From Dugong dugon (Eukaryota > Chordata > Mammalia > Sirenia > Dugongidae): 64,000 bases of DNA. The notes below the pieces were generated by a model that worked only from the letters and a program-made list of their open reading frames with translations, searched no databases and had not been told where the DNA came from. The stretch covers positions 60,521,128 through 60,585,127 of the forward strand of contig CM057481.1 in the NCBI GenBank assembly GCA_030035585.1. The letters are read 5' to 3'. Shown piece after piece: positions 33,841 through 45,380 of the stretch (within the stretch, counting starts at the first letter, position 1; every line of letters starts with the position of its first letter). Position numbers and translations under genes: made by a program.

Positions 33841-34980
33841 GTAAGAAAGCAGGACTTTGAGGCATCAGCAGATGTGGACATTTGCGGGGAGGCCAGGGGG
33901 AGGCCAAGTGGCTTGGGGTCTCCTGGAAGCACACTAAGATGAAAGGTGTTGTAACCAGAGGGAAGTTATGACCTGGTTGGCCCGGGGCCACATTGCATGG
34001 GACAGGTTGGAAATGTTCAGATTTCCTGAGTTACTGCGCTTCCTTGAACCCATGTTGGAGGTTAAATGGCCATGGAACAGTGGATGCATTTCCTGATGTG
34101 AAGCAAGCTGTGTCCCCTGATTCATTCGTCCCACAAACACTCAAGCACGGTCTGCTTGCCAAGCGTGGCACCAAGCTGCAGGTCCAGAGACCACGGGCCC
34201 GGCAGGCCAGCAGGAGAGGCAGACGCTCAAGCTGGTCAGTGCCTCCTAACAGTAAGTACATCAGAGATGCCTCCGCTTGCAAGAGCAGAAAACGTGCCTC
34301 AGCCAGACCAGGTCGGGTGGGGTGGGGAGCAGGGAAGGGGTGTCCAGGAAACTTCCTGGGGGAGGGGCTCCTAACCTGGGGTGGGGGTGATTCAGGCAGA
34401 GGCACAGTGCATACAGAAAGAGGAGGCCTGAGAGAACATGACACATTTAGAGAGGGCCACACAGTCTGGACAGCTGGAGCACAGGGTTGAAACTGAGCAG
34501 TGGTGGAGGGAACTCTGGACTGTGGAGCGCTAAGGAATGTGGGATCTCAGCTGCCAGGACTTCCCTGAAGGCTCCAGGCAGCAGTGTCGGCGGTGGTAGG
34601 GGGCTGGCAGCCTCCTGGTCCTGCCCTGGGCACTGTCTGTGCGAGGCACTTCACCTCTTGGTGCTTCTGAGCCTTGGTGCTTCAGGTAAGAACAGGAAAC
34701 AGAACCGAGGCCCTACCTCCTCCCTGGGGAATGCTGTGCACATCTGTGTATGGAGATAGTCTCGAGGCCTCAGGAGGCATCAGCACAGGAAGGGGCACCT
34801 CAACTGCAATACCTTGAAGTACCTACCTGTAGAGTGGGGTGGGATGATGGGGCCTGAGTCAATGAATTGCAGTCAGTCCTCAGACATGCACTTTTGCCAG
34901 TTCTCTAGCACCGAGCTATCGAATCTCAGTTCTGAAACCGTCACAGTTGATATAAAGATCAAACGCGTCCGCTAACACAG
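33841..34980. other. unassigned sequence
   Basis: No supported gene. A short L2/MIR-like patch near 34120-34190 ('ttcattcgtcccacaaacac') is too diverged to call. Open frames at 33993-34490 (plus) and 34031-34462 (minus) overlap and are arbitrary. Confidence 0.4.
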
Positions 34981-34984
34981 CGCA

Positions 34985-35710
34985 GTGGTGAGGATGTGCT
35001 GCTGAGAGTATACACTGGTACAACCTCCGTGGAGGGCAATTTGGCCATATTTGTCAAAATAAAATGCAGATACTCTTTGACCTAACAAATATTTCAAATA
35101 ACCTGTCACCCATGGTAGACCAGTTTCAGTGGAGCTTCCAGACTAAGACAGACTAGGAAGAAAGTCCTGGAGATCTACTTCCGAAAAACAGCCAATGAAA
35201 ATGCTGTGGCTCACACAAAATATTGTCCGATACAGTGCTGGAAGAGGAGCCCCTAGGTTGGAAGGCTCTCAAAATACACAGTGGCCGCAACAATGGACTG
35301 GAGCATACCAATGATCGTGAAGATGGCGTAGGACTCGGCGATGTTTCGTTCTGTTGTGCATGGGGTCACTATGAGTCAGAGCCAATGTGACAGTAACTAA
35401 CAACACACAGCCCTGAGAGAGAATGAGGCCTCTTTACGTCCTGCTGGGAAATGATGGCCAGGACAGACTGCTGGGGGAAAGCAAGGAGCAGACAGTATCT
35501 ATAATATGCTGTCATTTGTATGAACAAATAACAGGCTTGTAAATACACGGAATATCTTCCAAAGGATATGAAGTAACTGTTACCTCTCAGCAGAGGAACT
35601 GGGGGACTAAGGTCGGGGGTGGAAGAATGTCTTACTTTCTGCCTTTTTGTACTCTCTGAATGTTTTAACACACACAGGCAGTGCCTATACAATTGCATAT
35701 TTAAAAAAAA
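34985..35710 (+). mobile_element. old L1 3' region, split by a non-autonomous RTE
   Basis: The left part (34985-35100) has 'ggtacaacctccgtggaggg' then 'caatttggccatatttgtca'. The right part (35410-35710) continues the same L1 3' UTR ('ggaatatcttccaaaggata', 'actttctgcctttttgtac') to an A-run at 35702-35711. The RTE-derived element at 35104-35408 interrupts it. Confidence 0.82.
35104..35408 (+). mobile_element. non-autonomous RTE (5' end fused to 3' end)
   Basis: The left half matches the RTE 5' region at 21360-21560 ('gcttccagactaagacagac', 'tactagg'-type block 'gactaggaagaaagtcctgg'). The right half matches the RTE 3' end at 47600-47714 ('gtttcgttctgttgtgcatg', 'tcactatgagtcagagcc'). The coding middle is absent. 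This is the structure of an internally deleted, trans-mobilised RTE derivative. It ends in 'taactaacaacac', a typical RTE 3' terminus. Confidence 0.87.
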
Positions 35711-38700
35711 ACATTACTACTCTAGGGACTGTAGCTGGTCTATGAACTTCTAGCACATTTAGCTACCTGGCGTTGTGCAAACCGTCTAACCTGAGCCTCA
35801 TTTGTAAAACAGTGCATTGAAAGCAAGAGGCTGGAACGTGGGAGAGAGGGCTGATGAGGCTCCTTCCAGTGCTGACAGCCACCTTCCCATGGGCGTGGCA
35901 CAATGAACAACTATGTCCTTGAAAAGGGCCCCAATGTGGCCCTGACCCACGTCCTCTTTGAGTAAAGCCGACTGCCACTCCCTGCCTGCAGCCTGGAGAC
36001 CTGGAAGTCCCAGCTGGACACAGCTGAGGGTGTAGGACGGGTCTCTTTCCCCTTCCACCCGACCCCAGACACAAGGACATACTGCCCTTGGGTGCCCCCC
36101 TGGGAAAGGCTCTACGACCAGTCACTGACACCTGGGGGTGATGTCCACTTTCCCTTCTGGGTCTGCTCTGGGGCCCCATCTCTTGGGGTGGGGAGGACTT
36201 GGCTCTGGTAAAGGAATGCTGGGCAGTAATGGGGTCGGGGTGGGGGAGGGCGGAATTCTGTCTGTCCTCCTGAAATAACAGCAAGGCTCTGGTGGGGACA
36301 GTGGCAGCATTAGCTTGATACTGAAGGGGTAACAGGGAGCTGTGCTGTCAGGCCTGCCAGAGTGCTGCCTGCCGTCCCGCATCAGCAACAGCTCAACGCC
36401 AGTCGGCCTCACACGGTCCCCAGCACTCTCTACCACAGCAGTGCGCTAACGCATACCAACACCGATTAGATAGAGCCAGGCCGGCAGGTTCTGATGAGCA
36501 CATGCCTCCTCTGCACAGCGCCTGGCTCCCCACCTGTGTGCCCCAGCGGCCCCACCCCACAGAAGGCTGTAGAGGGGAGAGGCTGCTGCCCCGAGGAGGG
36601 ACAGGGCCAGTCCTCACTCAGCTGTGACCATGCTTCCCTTCTGGAAGCCCCTGGCAGTGTCCAGAGTTCCAGATTCATGTTTCCTAGCCCCCAGTAACTA
36701 GTCCTCAGCAACTCCACTACCTGGCTCACCGTGGTTAACTAATGCCAGCTTAGATGGTAAGTGCCAATGTGTACAGGCTTCTTGGGGTGTAAGGGCTCTG
36801 GACGGGGTGTGAGGCAAGGGAGAATGAGGCCGGGCATGCTCCTCCCCTGGCACCTAAACTTTTGCCTTTAGAAAATCAGACTGTGGGAGTTTTGAAGGGG
36901 GCTTAGGGGCCCCTTGGGTCTCATGCAGGCGATGGCCTGGTAACCATCCCCAACACTGACCCCTCCATGGATAAACTCAATTCACCCCCACGCACTGAGG
37001 GCTGCATACCCAGGCCAAAAGTGGGAGGGAGAGGGCCCATGGTGTCCTCAGAGAGCCTACAGTCTACATGGAGAGATAAGACCTCCATCCCTCAAAGGGC
37101 ATGGTAGCAAAAGGGTGGCATATGACAGGGCCATGAATGTGGCACCCAGGCAGAGAGGGTCTCAGTGGGACAGAGAGGCTCTCTAGGAAGATGAGCAAAT
37201 CTAAGACCCCAGTGCCACCACTGAGCTCAGCCTGTGAACAGAGGGCTACTTACTGCATTTCTTGGCCCAGACTTCCGCATTCAAGCCCATTTCTGCTACT
37301 CGCCTACATCTGTGCTCTCTTGCAGCCTGAAGCTCAGCACCTGGACTTCAGCGGTCATCTCTATAAGCCTCCCATCTTGTGTTTAAAACTCCCCCTCTGC
37401 TGAATGCCCCATGATGACAACCAACAGGACAGGGCGCCCCTGGGGTGGACCACTTGGCATCTTAGGCACCACCTGGGGAAGCACCGCACCCCACCTAGCA
37501 GGCAAGTCAGCAGCTAGGATTTGGACCGGCAGTGCTGAAGTCCCAGCCCCATCCACTCTGCACACCCTTCCTGCCTGAAGCAACCATTTCTAGAAAGCTT
37601 TGATCTTGAAAGCTCTTCTCTTGGGGAAACCACGAAGATACTAATGTCTGTGTTGTGGACAGTGACGGTTATGGAGGACTTTCCTGGCTTTCAAAGATTC
37701 TGAAATGTTATTTTACTTCTATGATTTTAAAAATGCAGTCAAACACATTAAAAACAAGCCCACGTCTGGTCATGGGGAGACTCCTCCTGTGGGGTTGAGC
37801 TGTCTTCCTGTAGCCTCTCTACCTGTCCTGTGGGATGGCAGAGCACTCGGGGTCCCTCCTCTGAAGGGCAGTTCTTCCTCCCACCCTCCACTCTCCAGGC
37901 TCACTCTCATTGCGCCAACATCTCCTATTCTTTCAACTCCTTTTCATATGACATAGTTTTGAGTTCTTGCACCACCCTGCTAATTAAGTCCCTGCCCTTG
38001 AAAAAAATTTACAATCCCAGAGAAGAATTAAGATTAAGCAATTGACTAAAACCCTAGCTAAATAAGACTATGTTATTGTTGCAGTAAGTATTAAATTCTG
38101 TGATTCAGACTCTGAAGGCTATGACAGATGGGAAGAAAAGGAGACAGCAGATAAGGCTGAGACCACCGGGGAAGCCTCAGTGTCCAGCTGGCTCCACAGT
38201 GCTCACAGGGCTTGGTTGCCCACCCCCAGCCTTTCTCAATGCTGCGCCTTGACATTGGTCTGGGGGCCTGGCCAATGAGCCATCAGGCCCTCCCCCACTT
38301 CGATTTTCTTTGATTTTCCTATCCCAAGGATGAAGGTGATCTATTTTTAGTGTAGAGGCCGGTGTCAGAGGAGTTGCTATAGTGACAGCTGGTGGTTACA
38401 AACCAAGGGCTGCAGCAGTTCCCAGTCAGAAATAAATCTTGCCTGCCCAAGAATAAGGCCGCCTTGGAAGATGGAGCTTCCCCCAGTCCCCCGAGGGCCC
38501 CTTTGCTAGAGGTGAACTGGATCGAGACCCGGGAAGCTAGCACTGCTCTCCAAGGAACCTCACAGGCCTCAGCAGAGACTGAGGTGACACTCCAGTGATC
38601 AGGTGAGGGAGGCACTGGCAACGGTGACGAGCAGGTGACGGAGCACGAGGCTAGGACCCACGGGGAAGCCACGGCATCTGGTTACACAGCAGCTGGAGAC

Positions 38701-38756
38701 AGGACATGCGCACGCAGTCAGCACTGTGTACCTCCTGCAGCTGACCAACATGTGTT
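35711..38756. other. unassigned sequence
   Basis: About 3 kb with no supported gene. A weak L2-like patch lies near 36985-37110. The open frame at 38392-38598 (plus) looks protein-like in composition but has no recognisable domain. The 173-residue minus frame at 35763-36284 has arbitrary composition. Confidence 0.4.
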
Positions 38757-39427
38757 CCAGCGACCCCACTCCTAGGATCTATGCCACAAAATGCGTGCAT
38801 TTTTACAGGGAAGGTTCTACCACCATCTGTGCCAGCATCCAGACTGGAAGCTGGCCAACTGTCCGTCAGCACTAGATGGGCATTCGAGTTGTGATATCTT
38901 CAGGTAATGGCATGTTACATGGCAATGAAAGCTAATGAACTCCATTCGATGGGGAAAGACGAGGCTCTTCAATAAATGATGCTGGGAAAATTGGATTTCC
39001 ACATGCAGAAAAATGAAACAGGATCCAAGCCATGCACAATTACCCAAACACAAATTCAAATGGATTAAGGATCTGAATGTGCAAACTAAAACTGTAAAAC
39101 TCTTAGAACAAACAGGGACAATGCTGTCAGTCTTAGCTTTCAACAGTGGATTATGTAATATAATCATGAAAGCACAAACAACAAAAGACAAAATAAATAA
39201 ATGGGACCTCGTAAAAATTAAAAACTTTTGTTCTTCAAAAGACTTTACCAAAAAGGTTAAAAGACAAGCTACTGACTGGGAGAATGTTTTCAGAAACCAT
39301 ATACTCGACAAGGATCTAATAACCAAACTATATACAGACAGCTCCTGGGTTAAGAACATCCAACTTACAGACAACTTGTACTTAAGAACCAGGGATTTGA
39401 ACTGTTTTGTTCCAGTTCAAACCCATG

Positions 39428-39605
39428 CTGAGAATTTACATTTCTAACAAGTTCCCAGGTGATGCTAACACTGCTGTTTAGGGACCAATTCTGTGAACCA
39501 CTAGCAGAGCAGTGGTTCTCAAATTTTATTATACCTAAGAATCGCCTGGGGATTTTGTTAAAACAAAGATTCTTATTCTGTATACCAGGGGTGGAAATGC
39601 AAATT
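39428..39605 (+). mobile_element. two MER5-like hAT half-elements in tail-to-head order
   Basis: The first part, 'gagaatttacatttctaaca' to 'gtgaaccactag', is the right half of a MER5-type element. The second begins 'cagtggttctcaaattttat' with 'agaatcgcctggggat' and is the left half. The normal order is left then right, so they are reversed. Flanking them are imperfect inverted repeats ('gttccagttcaaacc' near 39410 and 'ggtttgaaccagaatg' near 39615). Confidence 0.65.
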
Positions 39606-39797
39606 CTCAGGATCGGTTTGAACCAGAATGAATTGGTTCAAAGCCCTGTTAAGAACGGACTGCCATAAGCCTATTACTTTAAAAAAACTGAGCTAAATAC
39701 AATGTTTCATAATAACGAAGGCATGCAGTACTTTGTGACCCTCGTGAAATATTGAGAGGTTTGGAGGTGTTTAAGTGTTTTTATATGTGTAACACGT

Positions 39798-39950
39798 AAA
39801 CCCATTGCCGTCGAGTCAATTCTGACTCATAGCGACCCTAACAGGACAGCAGAGAACTGCCCCATAGGGTTTCCAAGGAGCAACTGGTGGATTCGAACTG
39901 CTGACCTTTTGGTTAGCAGTCGAGCCCTTAACCACTGGGCCACCAGGGAC
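39798..39950 (-). mobile_element. AfroSINE
   Basis: Near-consensus reverse copy: 'cattgccgtcgagtcaattc' (tail), 'ggattcgaactgctgacctt' (B box region) and 'ccactgggccaccaggga' (head). It inserted into the DNA transposon, so it is later than that element. Confidence 0.95.
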
Positions 39951-41084
39951 AGAAAGGTAAAATATATACTACGTACTAAGATAAACATTTGACTAGCTGA
40001 TGCTAATTAAGAACCGTGTGTATCTGTTCTTACTTACCTACAAATTTGACTGAAAAGACAGACTTAGGAATGGATCTTGTTTGTAACCCGGGGACTGCCT
40101 GTATAAAAGTTTGACAACTTAACAACAAAAAGACAGATAACCCAATCATAAAATGGGCAAAGGACTTGAATAGACATTTCACTATACAGCACATTCAAAT
40201 GGACGCCAAACACATGAAAAGATGCTCAGTGTCATTAGCCATCAGAGAGATGCAAATTAAAACCACAGTGAGATACCATTTCACTCCCACTAGGATGGCT
40301 AAGATAAAAAAACAAAAACAGAAAATAGCAAATGTTGGCAAGGATGTGGGGAAATTGGAATGCTTGTCCAGTGCTGGTGGGAATGCAAAATGGTACAGCT
40401 GTTGTGGAAACCAGTGTGGCAGTTCCTCAAAAAACTAAAAACAGAACTACCATATGACCCAGCAATTCCACTCCTAGGTATATACCCAAAAGACCTGAAA
40501 GCAGAGACTCAAAAAGAAATTTGTACACCAATGTTCATTGCAACACTACACACTAGTCAAAAAGTGGAAACAATCTAAATGCCTATCAACAGATGAATGG
40601 ATAAACAAAACGTAGTACATACATACAATGGAATACTACTCAGCCAGTAGGAGAAATGAAGTCTTGATACATGCTACAGTACGGATGGAGCTTGAAGACA
40701 TCATGCTGAGCAAAATAAGCCAATCACAAAAGGACAAATATTGTATAACCTCACTTACATCAAAAGACAAGAAAAAGCAAACGTGTAAAGACCAAAGTTT
40801 ATTAGTGGTGACTGGGGTAGAGGGAAGGGGAAAAAGGGGGTTAACGGTGATGGAAATATTGCACTGATTAAGGGTAGGTTTGTACAGCTGATTATTGTAA
40901 TTGCTGTCAATAAATTGTACACTTGTAAAAAATTGAATTGGCAAAGTTGTGTGATAGATATCTTTACAACGATGACAAAAAAAAAAAGTAGCTGCTGAGG
41001 CTGCTTATGTACAACCAGACACCTCATGGGATTTAGCTCCTTGGTTTGGAGGTTTAGGGTCATGGTTTCATGGAACTTCTTGGT

Positions 41085-41605
41085 TGTTATGGATTGAATT
41101 GTGTCCCCCGCCAAAATGTATGCCAACTTGGCTAGGCCATGATTCTCAGTATTGTGTGGTTGTCTTCTATTTTGTGATCTGATGTAATTATCCTATGTGT
41201 TGTAAATCCTAATCTCCATGATGTTAATAAGGCAGGATTAGAGGAAGTTATGTTAATGAGGCAGGACACAATCTACAGCATTATGTTGTATCTTGAGTTA
41301 ATCTCTTTTGAGATATATAAGAAAGAAGGGAGCAGACAGGAGAGGAACCTCCTATTGCCAGGAAAGGAAAGCCAGGAGTGGAGAGTGTCCTGTGGACCCA
41401 GAGTCCCTACGTTGAGAAACTCCTAGACCCAGGGAAGATTGATAGCAAGGACCTTCCTCCAGAGCCAACAGAGAAAGTCTTCCCCTGGAGCTGGCACCCT
41501 GAATTCAGACTTCTAGCCTCCTTGACTGTAAGAGAATAAATTTTTGTTTGTTAAAGCCATCCATTTGTGGTATTTCTGTTATAGTAGCACTAGATAACTA
41601 AGACA
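41085..41605 (+). mobile_element. solo LTR, ERVL-MaLR type, in an L1 3' UTR
   Basis: It runs from TGTTATGGATTGAATTGTGT to ACTAAGACA, with 'gagatatataagaaagaa' and AATAAA near 41535. The flanking pentamers ttggt (41080-41084) and tcagt (41606-41610) match at only 3 of 5 positions, so the duplication has decayed or the edge is off by a base or two. Same family and orientation as 12107-12614. Confidence 0.88.
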
Positions 41606-42858
41606 TCAGTTAATCATCCTAATAACGTGTTAGCGCTTCTGTTCTACCTCCTAGTTCATTGCATAGTGCCTGGGATCTTAAATGCTTACAAGTGGCCATC
41701 TAAGGCACAAAAATTGGTCTCTATTCACTTGGAGCAACAAAAGAAGAAGGAGAGTCAGGAATAGGAGGAGGATATGGGATGTGTGGCTAATTGCCTCCAC
41801 GAACAACTACCTCCTTTGCCATAAGACCAGAAGAACTGGATGGTGCCCAGCTACCGTTACTGAACATTTTGATCAAAGATTCTATAGAAGAATCCTGATC
41901 AAAAGGGAGAAATGAAGAACAGAATTTCAAATTCTCATGCACCCCTGAAACTATTGCCCTGAGATAATCTTTAAATGTTAACCAAAAATATCCCCAGAAG
42001 TCATCTTAAAACCAAACAATAGTTTAGCTTAACTAGTAAAAAAGATCTGTTCTTTTAAGAACTATCTATATAGTATCAAACTGACAACAGCAACTCCAAA
42101 GATTAGATCGATGTTAATGGGGGAGGAACAACTCAGAAAAGGAGGGTGGGAATGATTGTACAACTCTATGAATGAAATCAGTGTCACTAAATTGTACACG
42201 TAGAAACTGTTGAATTGGTGTATGCTTTGCTGTGTATATTCTCAACAACAACAAAATAAATAAAATTTCGAAAAAAAAAAGTGAGTGAACTTCCACTGCA
42301 TGCAACAACATAGCTGTGCCTCACCATGCTTGAGTGAAAGACACCAGACATAGAATATACGCTACATGTACCCATCATACGAAGTTCAAAACCAGACAGC
42401 ACTGATCTGGGGGTTAGTGACTGGGTTTGTCGGGGAGGCTCTGGGGGTGCCGGTAATGTTCTATTTCTTGATCCGCACATTGGATACACGAGTACGTTCT
42501 GTATGCAAATGCACCGCCTCTGGTTTGCACACTTTTCTGTATGCTTATACTTCAGTAAAATTGACATTAAAAAGTTTTTAAAAGCTAGCACTGCATTGTT
42601 AGTAAAGTATCAAAAAGGTGGGCAGTGGAGGAGTTTGGAAGCAGTCCTGTTCATGGTGGATTGGGACCTTCTGGAGGAGGCAGGACACAAGACCAGCTAT
42701 GGCTGCAGCAAGTCTGGAGGTAGAATCACCCCGACCTGGTCGTCTGGGTAGGGTGGACTACCACGTGACCACCATCAGCCAGGAGAGCCCTGCTGTGGGG
42801 GACGATCCTAGAGAAGAAAGGCTGGTATGGCAGGAGACCCGGAGCTAAGACTACCCCT

Positions 42859-43248
42859 GTTAGGGGTTGAATTGTGTCCCTCTGAAAAATTTATGTTGAA
42901 TATTAGCCCCTGGTACCTGTGAACGTGACCTTGTTGGGAAATAGGGTTATCAGTTAACATGAGGTCATACTGGAGCAGGGAGGGTCCTAATCCAGTTTGA
43001 GTGGTGTCCTATAAAAGAGGAGAAGAGAGACACAGTGAGACAGAGGAAAGACGGCCACGTGACAGCGGAGTTACGCTGAAGCTGCAAGCCAAGGATCTCT
43101 TGGGGCCACAGAAGCTGGAGACAGCCTTCAGAGAGCCTGGGCCTGAATTCAGACTTCTACCCACCAGAGATGTGAGAGAATAAATCTCTGTTCTTATAAG
43201 ACACGCAGGGTGTGGCATTTTGTTACTGCAGCCTGGGAGACTTCTACA
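42859..43248 (+). mobile_element. MLT1-like LTR
   Basis: It starts 'tgttaggggttgaattgtgt', has 'agtggtgtcctataaaagag' in the promoter region and 'gtgagagaataaatctctgt' (polyA signal). It ends 'gttactgcagcctgggagac' then 'ttctaca', matching the MLT1 layout (..cagcccgagctaagaca). Diverged relative to the other LTRs here. Confidence 0.8.
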
Positions 43249-43754
43249 ACCCTGAGGAGGGAGAGCCTGAAGGGGCTGTGGAAGATGAGGCTGGCTACCC
43301 TCGGCTTAGCACACCTTGGGGCAGGCCTGGCCCACAGGTACCAGCCAAGACACAGGTGTTCGTTCCTCTTTGTGTGGTACTAATGGGGCGTCCCTCCTCA
43401 GTCACTGAATGCAGTTGCTTAGAGGTCCCCTCTAGGCTGCGGCTCCTTCTATTGTCCCCTTTAGATCATCAAAACCTGGGCTGGCCAGGCCAAGGCACCC
43501 GGAGCGAGAAGCAGGGGAGGACAGAGGGGCACTTCCAGCCCAGTATCCCCTTGTGATGCCCAGACCAGCCTGGGGGTGGCGGCAGGGGTTGGGAGAAGAG
43601 GGTGGGGAGAAGGGGTGCTTCCCATACTAGTGCAGGAGAAGCTGTGTCCACCTCACGTGTTCTCATTAGCGGAAAGACCCCTGAAGAGTGCCAAGTGTCA
43701 CTCTGGGCCCATACTGTATATAGGCTGAGAGACTCGTCTTTGGCAGTTTGTCAC

Positions 43755-43830
43755 ATGAGACTGGTATCCCTCAGTCTCTCTGGGCCTCAGTCCCCAGTCT
43801 GTAAAAGGGAACACCCCTCCCACCACCTGC
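43755..43830 (-). repeat. MIR fragment
   Basis: The plus strand reads 'tctctctgggcctcagtccc' then 'cagtctgtaaaagggaa', the MIR 'cctctctgagcctcagtttcctcatctgtaaaat' block. Confidence 0.7.
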
Positions 43831-43904
43831 TTTACCTACCAGACCTATTGAACCTAAAATGAACTTTATAAGCCACACCATGAAACATCCTCATCCATTG
43901 CTAA

Positions 43905-44860
43905 GGTTGAAGCCAAACCACGAGGCCAGCCTCAAGGCCCCCATATTCTGCCCCAGCCTCCTTCTCCAAATGGTCATCTTCTGCTCCCCTCTGACTCTCT
44001 AGTCCAGCTGGTTCTCCAGCCTAGGCTGCCACACCGTCTTGTGCCTCTGCATCTGTCACTCAAGATGCGTAACCCGGTGCCGCACTCAGGGCAGATGCTG
44101 TGGAAACGTCTGCCCAGGACCACATGAGCTCACAGGGACGGCACGGCCATGCCCAAAGGGCAGCAGTGGCAGGAGGGGTCTGGTCTCAGGGACTCAAACA
44201 CCTGTGTATCTCTCCCCGGGAGGTCAGGAAAAGGCGTCCCTGGGTCTAGGAGAGCTCTGCTGAGCAGGGCACAAGCCCCTTTGGCCCGAGCCTTGCTCCT
44301 GTGTATGGCGAGGCCTCCAGCTGCCAGGTCTCCTTCCCCAAATCATACTTCAGATTGTTCCTACTCATGCAAACCCTTTTGCGGGGTACCGGTAGCTCAT
44401 GTGCCCCAGCCTGGCACTCTAACCCATTGCCTTCAAGTTGACCCTGACTCATGGCAACCCTATGTATGTCAGAGTAAAATTGTGCTCCATTGCATTTTCA
44501 ATGGCTGATTTTTCAGAAGTAGATTGCCAGGCCTTTCTTCTGAGGTGCCTCTAGGTGGATTCAAACCTCCAACTTTTGTACCATCCAGGGACTCCTAGAT
44601 TTTCTAAAACCTGGCCCTTTCGTCTCTCTCTGGACCCATTTTCTATGTCCCAGCCCACGTCAATGCTCCCCTGAGGCCAGACGGTCTTGCTCAGAGAGCC
44701 TGACCCATCCCTGATGACCATTCTCCAAGTTAAATCAGGTCCTTCTAATGACATCTCATTTAATTTTTATCATATTTTATCCCCGTCCTTACAACATATA
44801 TTGATGCATGCTTCTTTCATATCTGTATGGTAGTCGCGTAACCCCAGTACCTAGATCCAT
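43905..44860 (+). repeat. L2-like region interrupted by an AfroSINE
   Basis: CT-rich L2-style blocks ('ctcaaggcccccatattctg', 'cctccttctccaaatggtc', 'aaacctggccctttcgtc') lie on both sides of the SINE at 44420-44595. Divergence is high and edges are uncertain. Confidence 0.4.
44420..44595 (-). mobile_element. AfroSINE (long subfamily)
   Basis: Reverse copy: 'cccattgccttcaagttgac', 'cagaagtagattgccaggcc', 'ggtgcctctaggtggattca', ending 'ccatccagggactcc'. Same long subtype as 26225, 54474 and 62678. Confidence 0.93.
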
Positions 44861-45041
44861 CCCAGCAGGCAGGCACTCCCAGGTACGTTCAGTCAGTAAG
44901 TCAGCAGAGAAGCACCACAGAGACAGAGCAGAAAGTGAGAGACAGAAGCGTCACTGAATGTTCAACAGTGTGAGGTCTAGGCCGGGCAGAGACCCAGGGA
45001 GAGAAGACATAGTACCGACATCCAAGACAGGACTGAGGGGT

Positions 45042-45380
45042 CACTGTGGCGTATCTAGGGTATTGCACCTGCCCTGGGTGCGCGGCACCACTGAGCAGTT
45101 CCTATTAACCTGGCATGGCCCAACATCCCTCCTCAAACACGGTAACGTGTTAATTAAAAGATGAACAAGGTTGACTTGTAGTTTGAATGGATATTATGGT
45201 AAAATTCTCTAAAAGAGGGGTGTCAGATGTTTGGACAGGGGCACAATTCCAGTGCTTGCTACAGGCGCCATTTTCCATAGATACACTGCTGGCCGTACCA
45301 GGTTAATAGAAACTGCTCAGTGGTGCCACGCACCAGGGCCAGTGCAATACCTGCCCTACCTGCCACACCCTAGTTACACG
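45042..45380. mobile_element. long-inverted-repeat (MITE-like) element
   Basis: The arms 45060-45120 and 45291-45354 are reverse complements. The core 'ggcaccactgagcagtt' (45083-45099) is matched by 'aactgctcagtggtgcc' (45311-45327). By eye about 54 of 61 positions agree. The ends suggest hAT-type termini (gtggcgtatctaggg at left, ccctagttac at right). The 170-bp loop has no coding potential. No clear target duplication was found. hAT assignment is inference. Confidence 0.7.

Larger units (their letters stand above)
39335..40101. mobile_element. Tc1/mariner-superfamily-like DNA transposon (Tigger/pogo-like), with nested elements
   Basis: The left end is CAGACAGCTCCTGGGTTAAG. The right end, reverse-complemented, is CAGGCAGTCCCCGGGTTACA, so it has terminal inverted repeats of about 20 bp. 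TA dinucleotides flank it (39333-39334, 40102-40103) and the L1 resumes exactly there. TA targets are the signature of the Tc1/mariner/pogo group. No transposase is visible. Nested inside are MER5-like sequence (39428-39605) and an AfroSINE (39798-39950). Confidence 0.82.
38950..42281 (+). mobile_element. younger L1, 5'-truncated, carrying a DNA transposon and an LTR
   Basis: L1 pieces 38950-39334 (ORF2 C-terminal region), 40104-41084 (end of ORF2 and 3' UTR) and 41606-42281 (afrotherian-type L1 3' UTR ending in an A-run at 42271-42280) read in order. ORF2 translation is recognisable, for example 'TELPYDPAIPLLGIYPKD' near 40442. The three pieces are separated by a TA-flanked DNA transposon and by a MaLR-type LTR. 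An internal A-run at 40978-40988 may mark an expanded spacer in the 3' UTR or a second L1 end. Confidence 0.8.
38757..42590 (+). mobile_element. old L1 3' end hosting a younger L1 (outer element of a nest)
   Basis: Old L1 3' sequence at 38757-38940 ('cgaccccactcctaggatct', 'ggcaatgaaagctaatgaac') stops. The matching continuation, 'ctgcatgcaacaacatagct' and 'agtgaaagacaccagacata', is at 42283-42590. The flanks around the break share an imperfect duplication (gaactccattcg at 38937, gaacttccactgc at 42287). A 3.3-kb younger L1 lies between them. Confidence 0.75.

Noticed and set aside
38392..38598. 68-residue plus frame with protein-like composition
   Set aside because: No domain, no splice context and no second exon; kept only as a note inside the unassigned stretch.
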